DNA from: an uncultured Erysipelotrichaceae bacterium | GTDB taxonomy: Bacteria > Bacillota_I > Bacilli_A > RF39 > UBA660 | Length of the DNA: 45,996 nucleotides | Direction: 5' to 3' | Assembly (NCBI GenBank): GCA_902764545.1 | Contig: CACWWC010000010.1 | Coordinates: 1 to 45,996 of the forward strand | Shown: one piece after another, positions 14,732-23,694 of the stretch | How positions within the stretch are numbered: the first letter of the stretch is position 1 | Layout: each line of letters opens with the position of its first letter | Notes under the pieces: model-generated | What the model was told of the DNA's origin: nothing | The model's input: the letters and a program-made list of their open reading frames with translations, nothing else | Database searches by the model: none | Made by a program: the position numbers and the translations under genes

Positions 14732-17540
14732 ATTTAACAACAATGTTTACAATTTTTCCCTTTATAACAATGACCTTAACTATTTCTTTATCAGCAATAT
14801 GCTTAATGACATTTTCACACTCCATAGCCTTCTCTTTAATAGTATTCTCATCATCATCAATTGAAATTTTAATTGTAGCACGAACTTTACCATTAACCTG
14901 AACAGCAATCTCCTTAGTAGTCTCAATTGTTTTATTCTCATCATACTCAGGCCACTTTGCTTCACATATAGGCTGATATCCAAGTCTTTCATTCAACTCC
15001 TCTGTTATATGAGGAGCAATTGGATTAAGTAATATTAAGATCAATCGATAGTCATCTTTAGTAATAGAGTCCAACTCATCATATTTATTTGCTAAAATCA
15101 TTAGTGAAGAAATAACTGTATTATATCCCATGTGAGTCATATCATATTCGATCTTCATAATTGTCTTATTCTGAATTGATTCCAAACTTTCAGTATAACC
15201 CTCACAGTCTTTTACCTTATTTGCTAATCTCTCAATCTTATCCAAGAATCGCTTACAACCTCTTAATGAATCGGTACTCCAAGGAGCATCCATTTGATAA
15301 TCACCCATAAACATCTCATAGACCCTTAATGTATCAGCACCATATTCTTTAACAATATCATCTGGATTGATTACGTTTCCTTTTGATTTACTCATTTTTT
15401 GATTGTCTGATCCTAAAACCATACCATGAGATACCCTTGTCCATATCATTTCCTTATTTGGAACTAAACCTATGTTATATAAGAACTGCACCCAAAACCT
15501 TGCATATAAAAGATGTCTTGCAGTATGCTCCATACCACCATTATACCAATCAACTCTGTTCCAATATTTCATTGCATCCATAGAAGCAAATTCACAATCA
15601 TTATGAGCATCCATAAATCTTAAGAAATACCAAGAAGACCCAGCCCAGTTTGGCATTGTATCAGTTTCTCTTTTAGCATCATGACCACACTTAGGGCATT
15701 TGCAGTTTACCCATTCAGTAATATTTGCAAGAGGACTTTCACCATCCTCAGTAGGTTCATATTCTGCAACGTCCGGAAGTAATAAAGGTAAATCTTCTTC
15801 TTTCATTGGAACCCATCCACACTCCGGACAATTTATCATTGGAATAGGTTCACCCCAAAATCTTTGACGTGAAAAAATCCAATCTCTCATTTTATAGTTA
15901 GTTTTCTTTTTTCCACAATCATTTTTTTCTAGATAATCTATCATCGCATCAATAGCATCTTCTTTATTCATTTCATTTAAAAAGTCAGAATTAATGTGAA
16001 TTCCATCTCCAACCATTGCACCAGGAGACATAGCATATTCATAAGTCTTCATATGTAACTCATCACTAATTTCAGAAATTTGTTTAGAAGAAATCCACTC
16101 AACATCAAATACTTCATCACTGTCTAATTTTTGCTCGTTTCTTTTATTTGATTTTAATTTAAAGAAAAAACCTGTTGATTCAATATTAAAATATTTATCT
16201 TTATTGTATGCATAATAATGATGATTAATTTTAGGAAGTTCAGATACTAATTCTAAATCATTATAACCCGTTTCCTCTTCAATTTCTCTAATAGCACAAT
16301 CTAAAGCAGTCTCTCCTTCTTTTATTGTTCCACCAATAAATAATCTTCCACCCTTATCATGCCAATTAATTGTTAAAAACTTATCTTCACCTTCATCATA
16401 AACTATCGCAACAATAGAATTCTTTTTAGTCTCATTCTCATGAGGAGTCCCCGTAACTTCTTCCAATACTTGAACAATCGGAATATTGAATTTCATAGCA
16501 AAATCATAATCCCTTTGGTCATGGGCAGGAACGGCCATAATTGCACCAGTTCCATAAGTTGCTAATACATAATCGCTGATATAAATTGGAATTTTTTCAT
16601 TATTTACAGGATTAATTGCATATGCACCAGTAAAAACACCAGTTTTATCTTTATTTAACTCAGTACGTTCCATATCATTTTTAAAAGAACATTCCTTTTG
16701 ATATTTTTCTACCTTTTCTTTATATTCATCTGTTGTAATTTCATTAACATAAGGATGTTCTGGTGATAAAACACAGTAGGTAACACCAAACAAAGTATCA
16801 CAACGAGTAGTAAACACAGTAAACTTCTTATCATGGCCATCAACCTTAAAATCTACATGAGCACCAACTGACTTACCAATCCAATTAATTTGTCCCAATT
16901 TAACTCTATCTGCAAAATTAGTATCATCTAATCCTTTTAACAAATCTTCTGAATAGTCACTCATTCTAAGCATCCACTGACTTTTTTCCTTTTGTTCAAC
17001 TTGACTACCACATCTCTCACATACTCCACCAGCGGCATCTTCATTTGACAAAACACTCTTACATGTAGGACACCAGTTTACAGGAATAGTATCCTTATAG
17101 GCCATACCATGTTTATAAAATTGTAAAAATTGCCATTGTGTCCATTTATAATATTCAGGATCAGTTGTAGAAAATTCACGAGACCAGTCAAAAGAAAAAC
17201 CAAGAGATTTCATCTGACCTTTAAAAGTTTTAATATTTTCCCTAACTGCCTCTTTAGGGTGAATATGATTTTTTATAGCATATTGCTCTGCCGGAGCCCC
17301 AAATGCATCCCATCCCATTGGATATAAAACGTTATATCCTTGCATTCTCATCATTCTAGCAAGAGCATCTTGTGCAGTATAACTTCTAACATGTCCAACA
17401 TGCAAACCAGCACCACTTGGATAAGGAAATTCTACTAAAATATAGTAAGGTTTTTTATCTCCTCCATTATCACATTTAAAAGTTTCATTTTTATCCCAAT
17501 AATCTTGCCACTTTTTCTCTATTTTATTAATTCTTTCCAT
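14730..17540 (-). CDS. leuS: Leucyl-tRNA synthetase with a Nudix domain inserted in the editing domain
   Basis: Charges tRNA-Leu and edits mischarged products. 936 residues, about 120-130 more than the usual bacterial enzyme. HIGH is HVGH (47-50), Cys4-type zinc-binding residues are CPTC...CERC (157-177), KMSKS is intact (715-719), and NGKVRATIKIS near 883 is the C-terminal domain. The editing domain retains the T-rich region FTTRCDTLFG (243-252) and AHDQRD (339-344) with its catalytic Asp341. Directly after IPIVQVLEE (353-361) an extra block of about 130 residues carries a complete Nudix box before the normal sequence resumes at GDGIHINSD (511-519). Second gene of the leucine T-box operon, overlapping the membrane protein gene by 14 bases. 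Confidence 0.97.
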   Translation of the reverse strand: MERINKIEKKWQDYWDKNETFKCDNGGDKKPYYILVEFPYPSGAGLHVGHVRSYTAQDALARMMRMQGYNVLYPMGWDAFGAPAEQYAIKNHIHPKEAVRENIKTFKGQMKSLGFSFDWSREFSTTDPEYYKWTQWQFLQFYKHGMAYKDTIPVNWCPTCKSVLSNEDAAGGVCERCGSQVEQKEKSQWMLRMSDYSEDLLKGLDDTNFADRVKLGQINWIGKSVGAHVDFKVDGHDKKFTVFTTRCDTLFGVTYCVLSPEHPYVNEITTDEYKEKVEKYQKECSFKNDMERTELNKDKTGVFTGAYAINPVNNEKIPIYISDYVLATYGTGAIMAVPAHDQRDYDFAMKFNIPIVQVLEEVTGTPHENETKKNSIVAIVYDEGEDKFLTINWHDKGGRLFIGGTIKEGETALDCAIREIEEETGYNDLELVSELPKINHHYYAYNKDKYFNIESTGFFFKLKSNKRNEQKLDSDEVFDVEWISSKQISEISDELHMKTYEYAMSPGAMVGDGIHINSDFLNEMNKEDAIDAMIDYLEKNDCGKKKTNYKMRDWIFSRQRFWGEPIPMINCPECGWVPMKEEDLPLLLPDVAEYEPTEDGESPLANITEWVNCKCPKCGHDAKRETDTMPNWAGSSWYFLRFMDAHNDCEFASMDAMKYWNRVDWYNGGMEHTARHLLYARFWVQFLYNIGLVPNKEMIWTRVSHGMVLGSDNQKMSKSKGNVINPDDIVKEYGADTLRVYEMFMGDYQMDAPWSTDSLRGCKRFLDKIERLANKVKDCEGYTESLESIQNKTIMKIEYDMTHMGYNTVISSLMILANKYDELDSITKDDYRLILILLNPIAPHITEELNERLGYQPICEAKWPEYDENKTIETTKEIAVQVNGKVRATIKISIDDDENTIKEKAMECENVIKHIADKEIVKVIVIKGKIVNIVVK
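16034..16448 (-). other. Nudix hydrolase domain inserted in LeuRS
   Basis: Covers about LeuRS residues 365-503. The box matches G-x5-E-x7-R-E-U-x-E-E-x-G-U at every fixed position: G404, E410, R418, E419, E422, E423, G425. Before it lie beta-strand sequences SIVAIVYDEGEDKFLTINW and after it FFFKLKS and DSDEVFDVEWIS, typical of a full Nudix fold and not of a fragment. The frame is continuous with LeuRS on both sides, and base composition does not visibly differ. Catalytic competence is inferred from the intact box. Confidence 0.93.
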
Positions 17541-17898
17541 TTTTAATCATTCCTTTCCTCTTATAAAATAAGTAAACTAAATAATAACTTATAAAAATTA
17601 AAAAGAATACTGATATAAACCCAACTAATATTTCTAAGAATAAACTTTTAACCAAAGTGACTAAATATACAGCAATTGATATGTCTAAACTAGAAACAAT
17701 ACCACAAATTTGAACAAGCTGATTATAATTAATTCTTTTCAAATCTAAGTTATATTTAACTTTCAAATACTTTATCTCCAATAATTCCTTGTTACTTTTT
17801 TTCTTGTTATTTCTTTTTTTTGCAGGAATAACAATAAATAGCTGATATAGCACAAAAATGAGGACATAACTCATTATAAACAACAACAACTCTTCCAT
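17527..17898 (-). CDS. Small membrane protein cotranscribed with leuS
   Basis: 123 residues: a TM helix near 5-25 (LLFIMSYVLIFVLYQLFIV), a basic loop (PAKKRNNKKKSNK), a soluble helix containing LEIKYLKVKYNLDLKRINYNQLVQICG, then two more hydrophobic segments (about 70-110) and a basic tail. Small membrane proteins with a YLKVKYNLDL-like segment recur in Bacillota but no function is known to me. It is the first gene behind the leucine T-box and overlaps leuS by 14 bases, so its expression follows leucine-tRNA charging. Confidence 0.75.
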   Translation of the reverse strand: MEELLLFIMSYVLIFVLYQLFIVIPAKKRNNKKKSNKELLEIKYLKVKYNLDLKRINYNQLVQICGIVSSLDISIAVYLVTLVKSLFLEILVGFISVFFLIFISYYLVYLFYKRKGMIKNGKN

Positions 17899-17907
17899 AT
17901 AACCTCC

Positions 17908-18110
17908 AAAAAAAATAGCTATAAACCTAAGGACGTAATAACACGCGGTACCACCTTAATTTATAGCTACACTATACACTTAAAATCTATAACGGAATTA
18001 CCCAATTGCTCATAAGACAAGTTCATAAACATACACTATCTACTTCCACCCTACATAGACTCTCTATAAGTAATTATCTACTACTACTTCTCATTCAACG
18101 CAAAACATAT
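17908..18110 (-). promoter_or_regulatory. T-box leader, leucine specifier (membrane protein-leuS operon)
   Basis: AAGGTGGTACCGCG (T-box, 17944-17957, minus strand) is followed by a long terminator stem (AGCTATAAATTAAGG against CCTTAGGTTTATAGCT) and eight T (17908-17915). Stem I elements upstream include GAATGAGAAGTAGTAGTAG, AGAGA and GGGTGG. The specifier loop reads ATGAACTTGTC; by the spacing seen in the tyrosine leader the codon is UUG, while CUU is the alternative reading. Both are leucine, in agreement with leuS. Confidence 0.92.
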
Positions 18111-18114
18111 ACAT

Positions 18115-18135
18115 ATTATAACACAAAAATGTCAA
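18115..18135 (-). promoter_or_regulatory. Extended -10 promoter of the leucine T-box operon
   Basis: TATAAT (18115-18120, minus strand) is preceded by TGT, giving an extended -10. A TTGACA lies at 18130-18135, only nine bases upstream, too close to act as its -35. The assignment of the start is therefore approximate. Confidence 0.55.
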
Positions 18136-18158
18136 TTCCAATACTTATTTTTAAAAAA

Positions 18159-20579
18159 TTAAAATTCACCAATATAATCAAGAAGTTTTAAGAATAACTT
18201 CATATATTCCTTAGATAACCCAGCATTTTTTAATTTTCTAATTTGAATTCTTTTCTTTTCGATAGGTAAATCACCAAAAATTATTTTTGCTATATTTTCT
18301 TTTAAATAAGTATTAATCTTTAAGTCCATTAAGATACTATCTAAATCATCATTAATTAGTCTCACTGCATCTATTTCAATATCTTTTCCCTTACAGTTGA
18401 TAGTTAGCTGTCCTATTGTAGGAACATTCTTTACCTCAACCACAAAATCATTACCATCTACATAATTTTCACTATCTAATTTTTCTGAATTAAAATAAAT
18501 AGTTACATTTTCAGCCTTCTTAGTATTTCTAAAAACCATTTTATAGTTACGTCTTTCTGGAGCAATACCACTCTTACCCTCAATAGATCTAATTATAACA
18601 GTATAATTATTTCTCATATAATTATAGTCAATAGATGTTTTTAAAAACTTCCCCTCTCTATATAATGAGGTAATTCCATCATCTTCAAATAAAGTATAAG
18701 TATTACTAACGCCAGGAAATATCTGTATCTCCAAATCTGTAGGTAATCCAATATTATTAGTATCACTTTTATTAGAAAATGGAATAATTGAACCAGCATG
18801 AGCAAAAACAGGATAATCATCTTCCTTAAAAAACGAAACATATTTTCTATTTCCAGGAAACTTCTTACCAGTTACAAAATCATACCATACACCATCAGGA
18901 ACAAAAAATCTATGAATTGTCCTGTTCATTACAGGATCTTTAGGTTCCAAAATCGGACAAACCAATAACTGAGACCCAAAATAATACTGATTTCTATATA
19001 AATCATCATCATAAACCCACATATAATTATAATAAAAGGGTTGAATAACAGGAATTCCACTTCTGGTATAATTATAAGACTCTGTATATAAATAAGGAAT
19101 TAATCTATGCCTTAAATTTAAGTAACTAGTTGCAATATTTTCAGTCTTAGCATCCCATAACCAAGGTTCTTTTTTATAATAACGTCCTCTTGCACCATGA
19201 AATCTGAGTATAGGACCAAAAGTACTCAACTGTAAATAACGAAGATATAATTCGCCATCTTCAATACCTCCATGATTTCCACCGACATCATGACTCCACC
19301 AACATACACCAATATTAGCAGCATTTAAATATTTAAAAGGTAATTCCTTCAATCGATCCCAACTTATCTCAGAAGAGCCACCATACAATACTGGATATCT
19401 ATGAGGCGCATAAACACTTGCTCTCGCAAGAATTAATGCCCTTTTATTACTATTTCTACCTGAATCAAGGTACATATAATGATTCAAAGCCCACATTTTA
19501 TTAACATCACCATCTGCCATTGAGTCATTCCAAAAAAAGTCAACACCCATAGCCTCTAAAGGATGTAAAAACATCTTAAACATTACATCTACATGCTTTG
19601 GATTTAAAGGATCAAATCCTATAATAGTACCATCTTGCACCTTCAAATAAGAAATAGCCTGCTTATAAAATTGTTCATGAGGATATATACCTCCGATAGG
19701 ATCAACGACCAAACCAACTCTAATTCCCCTCTTATGAAATTCATTAATCATTTCTTTAGGCTCTTTAAATAGTTCATTATTAAATGTATAACCTGTCTTC
19801 AGCCCTTTTAAAGTTTCAGTATTTCTAATGTGCCAATCATGATCAAACAACATTACAGCTATAGGAATATTATTTTTTTCAAACTTTCTAATAAGATCCA
19901 GTGAACTATCATCATCATAGATTGTATTCCTACTCCACCAATTTCCTAGTGCATAGCGTGGTATTAATGCGGGAGCCCCAGTCAACTTAAAATAATCAAA
20001 CAATGCCTGTTTAAAATCTCTATCATATAAAAAAACATAAATATCTAAATGATTAGGTAATGCTTCTGAAATAGTACCATCCTGTTCAATAATTTTACTA
20101 TTACTATCATCTAATGAAGCAAAACCATCCAACGAATATAATCCCTTTTGCATATTAATTGGTAGATCAAAATCAACACTAACCATGTTCCCCAACAAAT
20201 TCCTAGCCTCAGGATGACCATAGTACCAATCCTTACAACGATCTCTTTCTTTTGATAAAAGTGTAATTTTTAAATTTTTCATTGGATCCACTTTACTTCC
20301 AACAAAAGGCTGCCCCTTTATATAACTAAGAGAAAAATACTTAGTAGTAATTTCTAAAATATTAGCATCCTGTCTCACCGAAAAATCCGGTAATCCAATA
20401 TTTCTTTTTTTTATCCATTGTGTAGGTTTATCCAAAAAAGCTCCATTAGAAGCATATTCAAGTCTAATTACTCTTTCACTAATAACAGAAAACCTAAAAT
20501 TATTACCTTGTACAATAGCTCTTTTATCAACCTTAGCTTTTGTAAAGTCAACCTCAAATTGTTTACCTAATGGATACAT
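18159..20579 (-). CDS. Glycoside hydrolase family 31 protein (alpha-glucosidase-like)
   Basis: 806 residues, no signal peptide, so cytoplasmic. N-terminal beta-sandwich (about 1-205), catalytic TIM barrel (about 206-530), C-terminal sandwich domains (about 560-735) and an extra helical tail (about 736-806, ENIAKIIFGDLPIEKKRIQI). Barrel motifs: YALGNWWSRN, VMLFDHDWH, and the nucleophile strand GVDFFWNDS with Asp352. The later block ANIGVCWWSHDVGGNHGG is typical of the family. At the acid/base position, where relatives have a GD ahead of SW, this protein reads LYGGSSEISW (398-407), with Ser402 aligned to the expected Asp. It may act on alpha-glucosides, but catalytic type is uncertain. Monocistronic. 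Confidence 0.85.
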   Translation of the reverse strand: MYPLGKQFEVDFTKAKVDKRAIVQGNNFRFSVISERVIRLEYASNGAFLDKPTQWIKKRNIGLPDFSVRQDANILEITTKYFSLSYIKGQPFVGSKVDPMKNLKITLLSKERDRCKDWYYGHPEARNLLGNMVSVDFDLPINMQKGLYSLDGFASLDDSNSKIIEQDGTISEALPNHLDIYVFLYDRDFKQALFDYFKLTGAPALIPRYALGNWWSRNTIYDDDSSLDLIRKFEKNNIPIAVMLFDHDWHIRNTETLKGLKTGYTFNNELFKEPKEMINEFHKRGIRVGLVVDPIGGIYPHEQFYKQAISYLKVQDGTIIGFDPLNPKHVDVMFKMFLHPLEAMGVDFFWNDSMADGDVNKMWALNHYMYLDSGRNSNKRALILARASVYAPHRYPVLYGGSSEISWDRLKELPFKYLNAANIGVCWWSHDVGGNHGGIEDGELYLRYLQLSTFGPILRFHGARGRYYKKEPWLWDAKTENIATSYLNLRHRLIPYLYTESYNYTRSGIPVIQPFYYNYMWVYDDDLYRNQYYFGSQLLVCPILEPKDPVMNRTIHRFFVPDGVWYDFVTGKKFPGNRKYVSFFKEDDYPVFAHAGSIIPFSNKSDTNNIGLPTDLEIQIFPGVSNTYTLFEDDGITSLYREGKFLKTSIDYNYMRNNYTVIIRSIEGKSGIAPERRNYKMVFRNTKKAENVTIYFNSEKLDSENYVDGNDFVVEVKNVPTIGQLTINCKGKDIEIDAVRLINDDLDSILMDLKINTYLKENIAKIIFGDLPIEKKRIQIRKLKNAGLSKEYMKLFLKLLDYIGEF

Positions 20580-20636
20580 GATAACACCCTCTTATTCTAA
20601 TAACATAATATCATAAAATAATCAAAAACCCAAGAT

Positions 20637-20659
20637 AAAAAAAGACTTTAACAGTCTTT
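20637..20659 (-). terminator. Terminator after the zinc-ribbon gene
   Basis: On the minus strand AAAGACTGTTAAAGTCTTT forms a hairpin followed by TTTT, overlapping the stop codon. Confidence 0.75.
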
Positions 20660-21479
20660 AATTTAATATTCTACTTAAATCAGATGTAGTACTATCTAAA
20701 ACTGAGTTAATATCATTTGCATCAGTTGAATTAAATCTTATACCATCATTAATTTTCTGAATTACAGCTAATGCATCCTTCCAATTATCATTATCAGTCG
20801 TTTCCACAGTGCCCATAGTCAAGTAACTATCATTAATCTTTGTTACATATAAACGTTTTATTTTTCCATTCATTTTAAATTTGTAAACAATAAACTCACT
20901 TGTTTTTATATTTATCTTTTCACTACTAACAACATCATATCCACTTTTGTCCAAGCTATTACTAAGTAATGTCAAATCATTAGAATACTTTTCATAATCA
21001 TCAGCACTATTTCTATATGAGATTGTATATTCATTAGTATCATATAAATATACAGTATCACCATCCTTATTATAATTCAAGTCACCCGAAAACTTTATTG
21101 TATAGTTATCCATTTTAAGAACAACATCAGCTGTTTTAGCCTTTTGATAAGACTCTGGTTCAGTTACCTTTTTCTTAGAATTAATAGTTGAGACAATAAT
21201 TACTATAAAAGAAATGATAATAATTGAAACAAGAACAGCATAAATTAAAATATCTTTAAGAGCCATATGATGTCTTTTTTTCTTTTTTATAGGCTTATCA
21301 TCAATACTTTTGTCATCTTCAAATTTCATACTATCATCAAAAATATTTTCTTCACTTTCATTCTCGCCATCAATATCATTTAGTTTTTCAGCTTCATCTT
21401 CATCGTCAATATAATTACCACAGTTTAAACAGTATTTTACACCAGGCTTTAAATCAGCACCACAATTCTTACATACCAT
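20658..21479 (-). CDS. Zinc-ribbon membrane protein with an extracytoplasmic domain
   Basis: 273 residues. A zinc ribbon (CKNCGADLKPGVKYCLNCG) opens the protein, followed by an acidic linker, a basic patch (KKKKRHH), one TM helix (about 86-108) and an extracellular C-terminal domain with LKMDNYTIKFSGDL and YKFKMNGKIKRLYVTKINDSY. This resembles the common Bacillota layout of cytoplasmic zinc ribbon plus external sensor-like domain; role unknown. The ATG at 21479 (MVCKNCG) is six bases from GAGGG; the earlier in-frame ATG touches that site. The upstream VanY gene ends 15 bases before. Confidence 0.75.
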   Translation of the reverse strand: MVCKNCGADLKPGVKYCLNCGNYIDDEDEAEKLNDIDGENESEENIFDDSMKFEDDKSIDDKPIKKKKRHHMALKDILIYAVLVSIIIISFIVIIVSTINSKKKVTEPESYQKAKTADVVLKMDNYTIKFSGDLNYNKDGDTVYLYDTNEYTISYRNSADDYEKYSNDLTLLSNSLDKSGYDVVSSEKINIKTSEFIVYKFKMNGKIKRLYVTKINDSYLTMGTVETTDNDNWKDALAVIQKINDGIRFNSTDANDINSVLDSTTSDLSRILN

Positions 21480-21494
21480 ATTCATCCCTCACAA

Positions 21495-22625
21495 TTACTT
21501 ATCTAAAAAACGCACATAATATTCCTCCAAGGACATATTATTGTGTTCATAAATATATTTAGCAATTTTTTTACCAACATATCTATAATGCCAAGCTTCA
21601 TTCCTAAATCCTGTTAAATCTTCATATCTTTTATCAAAGCGATATATAAAACCAAATTTATAAGCATTCTCCCTTAGCCATAAATACTCATCAGAATTTG
21701 CAAAAATTCTACTCTTCTTACTCCCAATATCAAATGCAAGACCTGTCTGATGTTCCGAATATCCAGGTTTAGCAACATATTTATCAACATATTCTTGACC
21801 ATAGCTATTTCGATAAATATTATTAAGTTCCTCTTGATCATCATAACTTCTATACGCTGAATTAATAATAAGTCCCATGCCATCCTTTTCAGCTTGATTG
21901 TTCATTTCAATAAAAGCATTCATCGCAACCCTAGACACCTTAAAACCACTCTCGGAAGCATACTTCTCATCAATATCCATTAAATCATCAGGAACAAAGT
22001 CCTTGCTTAGACATCTATGCTTATTAACAAGCATATCAAAAGAATATTTTTTTACTTCATACGGCTCAGAGTAATCATCTTTGTCAAGATTTAAATTAAC
22101 CATAATCACAACTTCTTCTTCATCAGATCCCGTCAAATCAGAATATAAAACATACCTATCATAATTTCTTATTTTAGCATAGTCAAAAGTATAAAACTCT
22201 TCTAAATATCTTACTTTTTCCCTTTTCGCAAATTCCATCACATCGTCTTCATTACCATGACTAAGAATCATATTAATATCACTATTACTATATCCAATTT
22301 TTAATAATTTATTAATCTCAATAATAATATTTTTATGATTAACATATTTGATTTTTGAATAATTATCTAAATATTTTGTATTAAAGAAATTACTTTCAAA
22401 AGCTTCATTAAGTGTTTTATTTTCTCCGATAGATAAAACATAATCTTTATTTCTGGAAAATAAAATATTATTTGCGGCCTTACGACTATAGTTTAGCTTG
22501 GTCAATTGTGATAATTGCCTATTATAAAAAATAAATATTCCAAATAATAAACAAAAGAAAACACAAAGTATTTTTAAAAAAGCCATAAATTTAGGTTTAA
22601 TCTTTACACTTTTTACTTTCCTCAA
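21495..22625 (-). CDS. VanY-type D-Ala-D-Ala carboxypeptidase, membrane anchored
   Basis: About 376 residues. One N-terminal TM helix (FLKILCVFFCLLFGIFIFY), a middle region of unknown fold (about 45-215, including KLLKIGYSNSDINMILSHG, a repeat type often found with peptidoglycan enzymes), then the VanY/LAS domain. Active-site motifs are SAYRSYDDQ, SEHQTGLAFDIGS and EAWHYRYVG. Start choice: the frame has GTG at 22634 and TTG at 22625; AGGTG sits six bases before the TTG and overlaps the GTG, so TTG is preferred. It is a paralogue of the 5.7-6.9 kb enzyme, without the Ig-like domain. Confidence 0.85.
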   Translation of the reverse strand: MRKVKSVKIKPKFMAFLKILCVFFCLLFGIFIFYNRQLSQLTKLNYSRKAANNILFSRNKDYVLSIGENKTLNEAFESNFFNTKYLDNYSKIKYVNHKNIIIEINKLLKIGYSNSDINMILSHGNEDDVMEFAKREKVRYLEEFYTFDYAKIRNYDRYVLYSDLTGSDEEEVVIMVNLNLDKDDYSEPYEVKKYSFDMLVNKHRCLSKDFVPDDLMDIDEKYASESGFKVSRVAMNAFIEMNNQAEKDGMGLIINSAYRSYDDQEELNNIYRNSYGQEYVDKYVAKPGYSEHQTGLAFDIGSKKSRIFANSDEYLWLRENAYKFGFIYRFDKRYEDLTGFRNEAWHYRYVGKKIAKYIYEHNNMSLEEYYVRFLDK

Positions 22626-22658
22626 GTTTATCACCTATTATAATAATAACATAATTAA

Positions 22659-22687
22659 TTGTAAAAAACCACATTTTGTGATATTTT
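22659..22687 (+). promoter_or_regulatory. Promoter of the radical SAM gene
   Basis: TTGTAA (22659-22664) and TATTTT (22682-22687) are 17 bases apart, about 40 bases upstream of the ATG. The -10 is weak. Confidence 0.45.
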
Positions 22688-22727
22688 ATACCATGAACAA
22701 ATAACACAAGTAAAGACGGTGAATCAT

Positions 22728-23666
22728 ATGTTTAAATACTCTAATACAAATAAAAGATATCATACATTAGATTACTATTATAAAAATAGATATGGAAAAA
22801 AAGTTTTTAAAGTTAGCTTAAACGGAGGATTTACATGTCCAAATATAGATGGCACAAAAGGATATGGAGGATGTATATACTGTTCAGCAACAGGGAGTGG
22901 TGAATTTGCAGGAAATAAAAATGACAGCATAATCAAGCAATTCCAAACAATTAAAAAAATGATGCACAAAAAATGGCCGGATGCACTATACATAGGATAT
23001 TTTCAAGCTAGAACAAACACATATGCTCCCGTCAGTAAATTAAAAAAACTATTTGAACCAATTCTAAAAGAAAAAAATGTTATTGGACTAAATATAGCAA
23101 CAAGAGCTGATTCAATATCAGATGAATGCATCGAATATCTAAAGGAACTGAACCAAAGAACAAATCTTACAGTGGAATTAGGTCTTCAAACTACAAAAGA
23201 AAAAACATCAATCTTAATAAATAGATGTCATGATTTAAAATGTTTTGAAGATATGGTCAAAAAACTAAGAGAAAATGATATTACAGTTGTAGTACATATC
23301 ATAAATGGTCTACCATATGAAACAAAAGAAGATATGATAAATACAGTTAAGTATTTAAATAATCTTGATATTCAAGGAATTAAAATACATATGTTAAGCA
23401 TTACCAAAAATACAAAGCTTGAAAAAATATATAAAGAAAAACCATTTCACGTATTAACAAAAGAAGAATACATAGATATAGTAGTTGACCAGCTAGAATT
23501 ACTGAGACCAGAAATAGTAATACACAGAATTACTGGGGATCCTAAAGCAGAAGACTTAATAGAACCTAAATGGTTAATAAAGAAATTTTGTGTTTTAAAT
23601 GATATAGACAAAGAAATGGTTAAAAGAGACACATACCAAGGCGCAAGCAAAATAAAAACAGTATAA
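22728..23666 (+). CDS. Radical SAM protein, TIGR01212/YhcC family
   Basis: 312 residues from the ATG at 22728 (GGTG eight bases upstream; an in-frame GTG lies nine bases earlier). The cluster motif is the widely spaced form in CPNIDGTKGYGGCIYCSATG, in which the last two cysteines follow a long loop, as in the TIGR01212 group. Other family marks are GYFQARTNTYAPVSKLK, ELGLQTTKEKTSILINR and HRITGDPKAEDLIEPKW. The family's reaction is not established. It stands alone, with a terminator shared with the convergent neighbour. Confidence 0.88.
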   Translation: MFKYSNTNKRYHTLDYYYKNRYGKKVFKVSLNGGFTCPNIDGTKGYGGCIYCSATGSGEFAGNKNDSIIKQFQTIKKMMHKKWPDALYIGYFQARTNTYAPVSKLKKLFEPILKEKNVIGLNIATRADSISDECIEYLKELNQRTNLTVELGLQTTKEKTSILINRCHDLKCFEDMVKKLRENDITVVVHIINGLPYETKEDMINTVKYLNNLDIQGIKIHMLSITKNTKLEKIYKEKPFHVLTKEEYIDIVVDQLELLRPEIVIHRITGDPKAEDLIEPKWLIKKFCVLNDIDKEMVKRDTYQGASKIKTV

Positions 23667-23683
23667 TATAATACTGTTTTTTT
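23654..23683. terminator. Terminator after the radical SAM gene
   Basis: AAAACAGTAT and ATACTGTTTT pair around AATATA, followed by TTTTTTT on the plus strand; A-rich sequence on the other side lets it serve the minus-strand neighbour too. Confidence 0.8.
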
Positions 23684-23694
23684 AGTTAACTATA

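Noticed and set aside
14730-17540. Idea that the Nudix domain is an assembly chimera
   Set aside because: The frame is intact across both junctions, the editing-domain sequence resumes exactly where LeuRS homologues continue, and composition is uniform.
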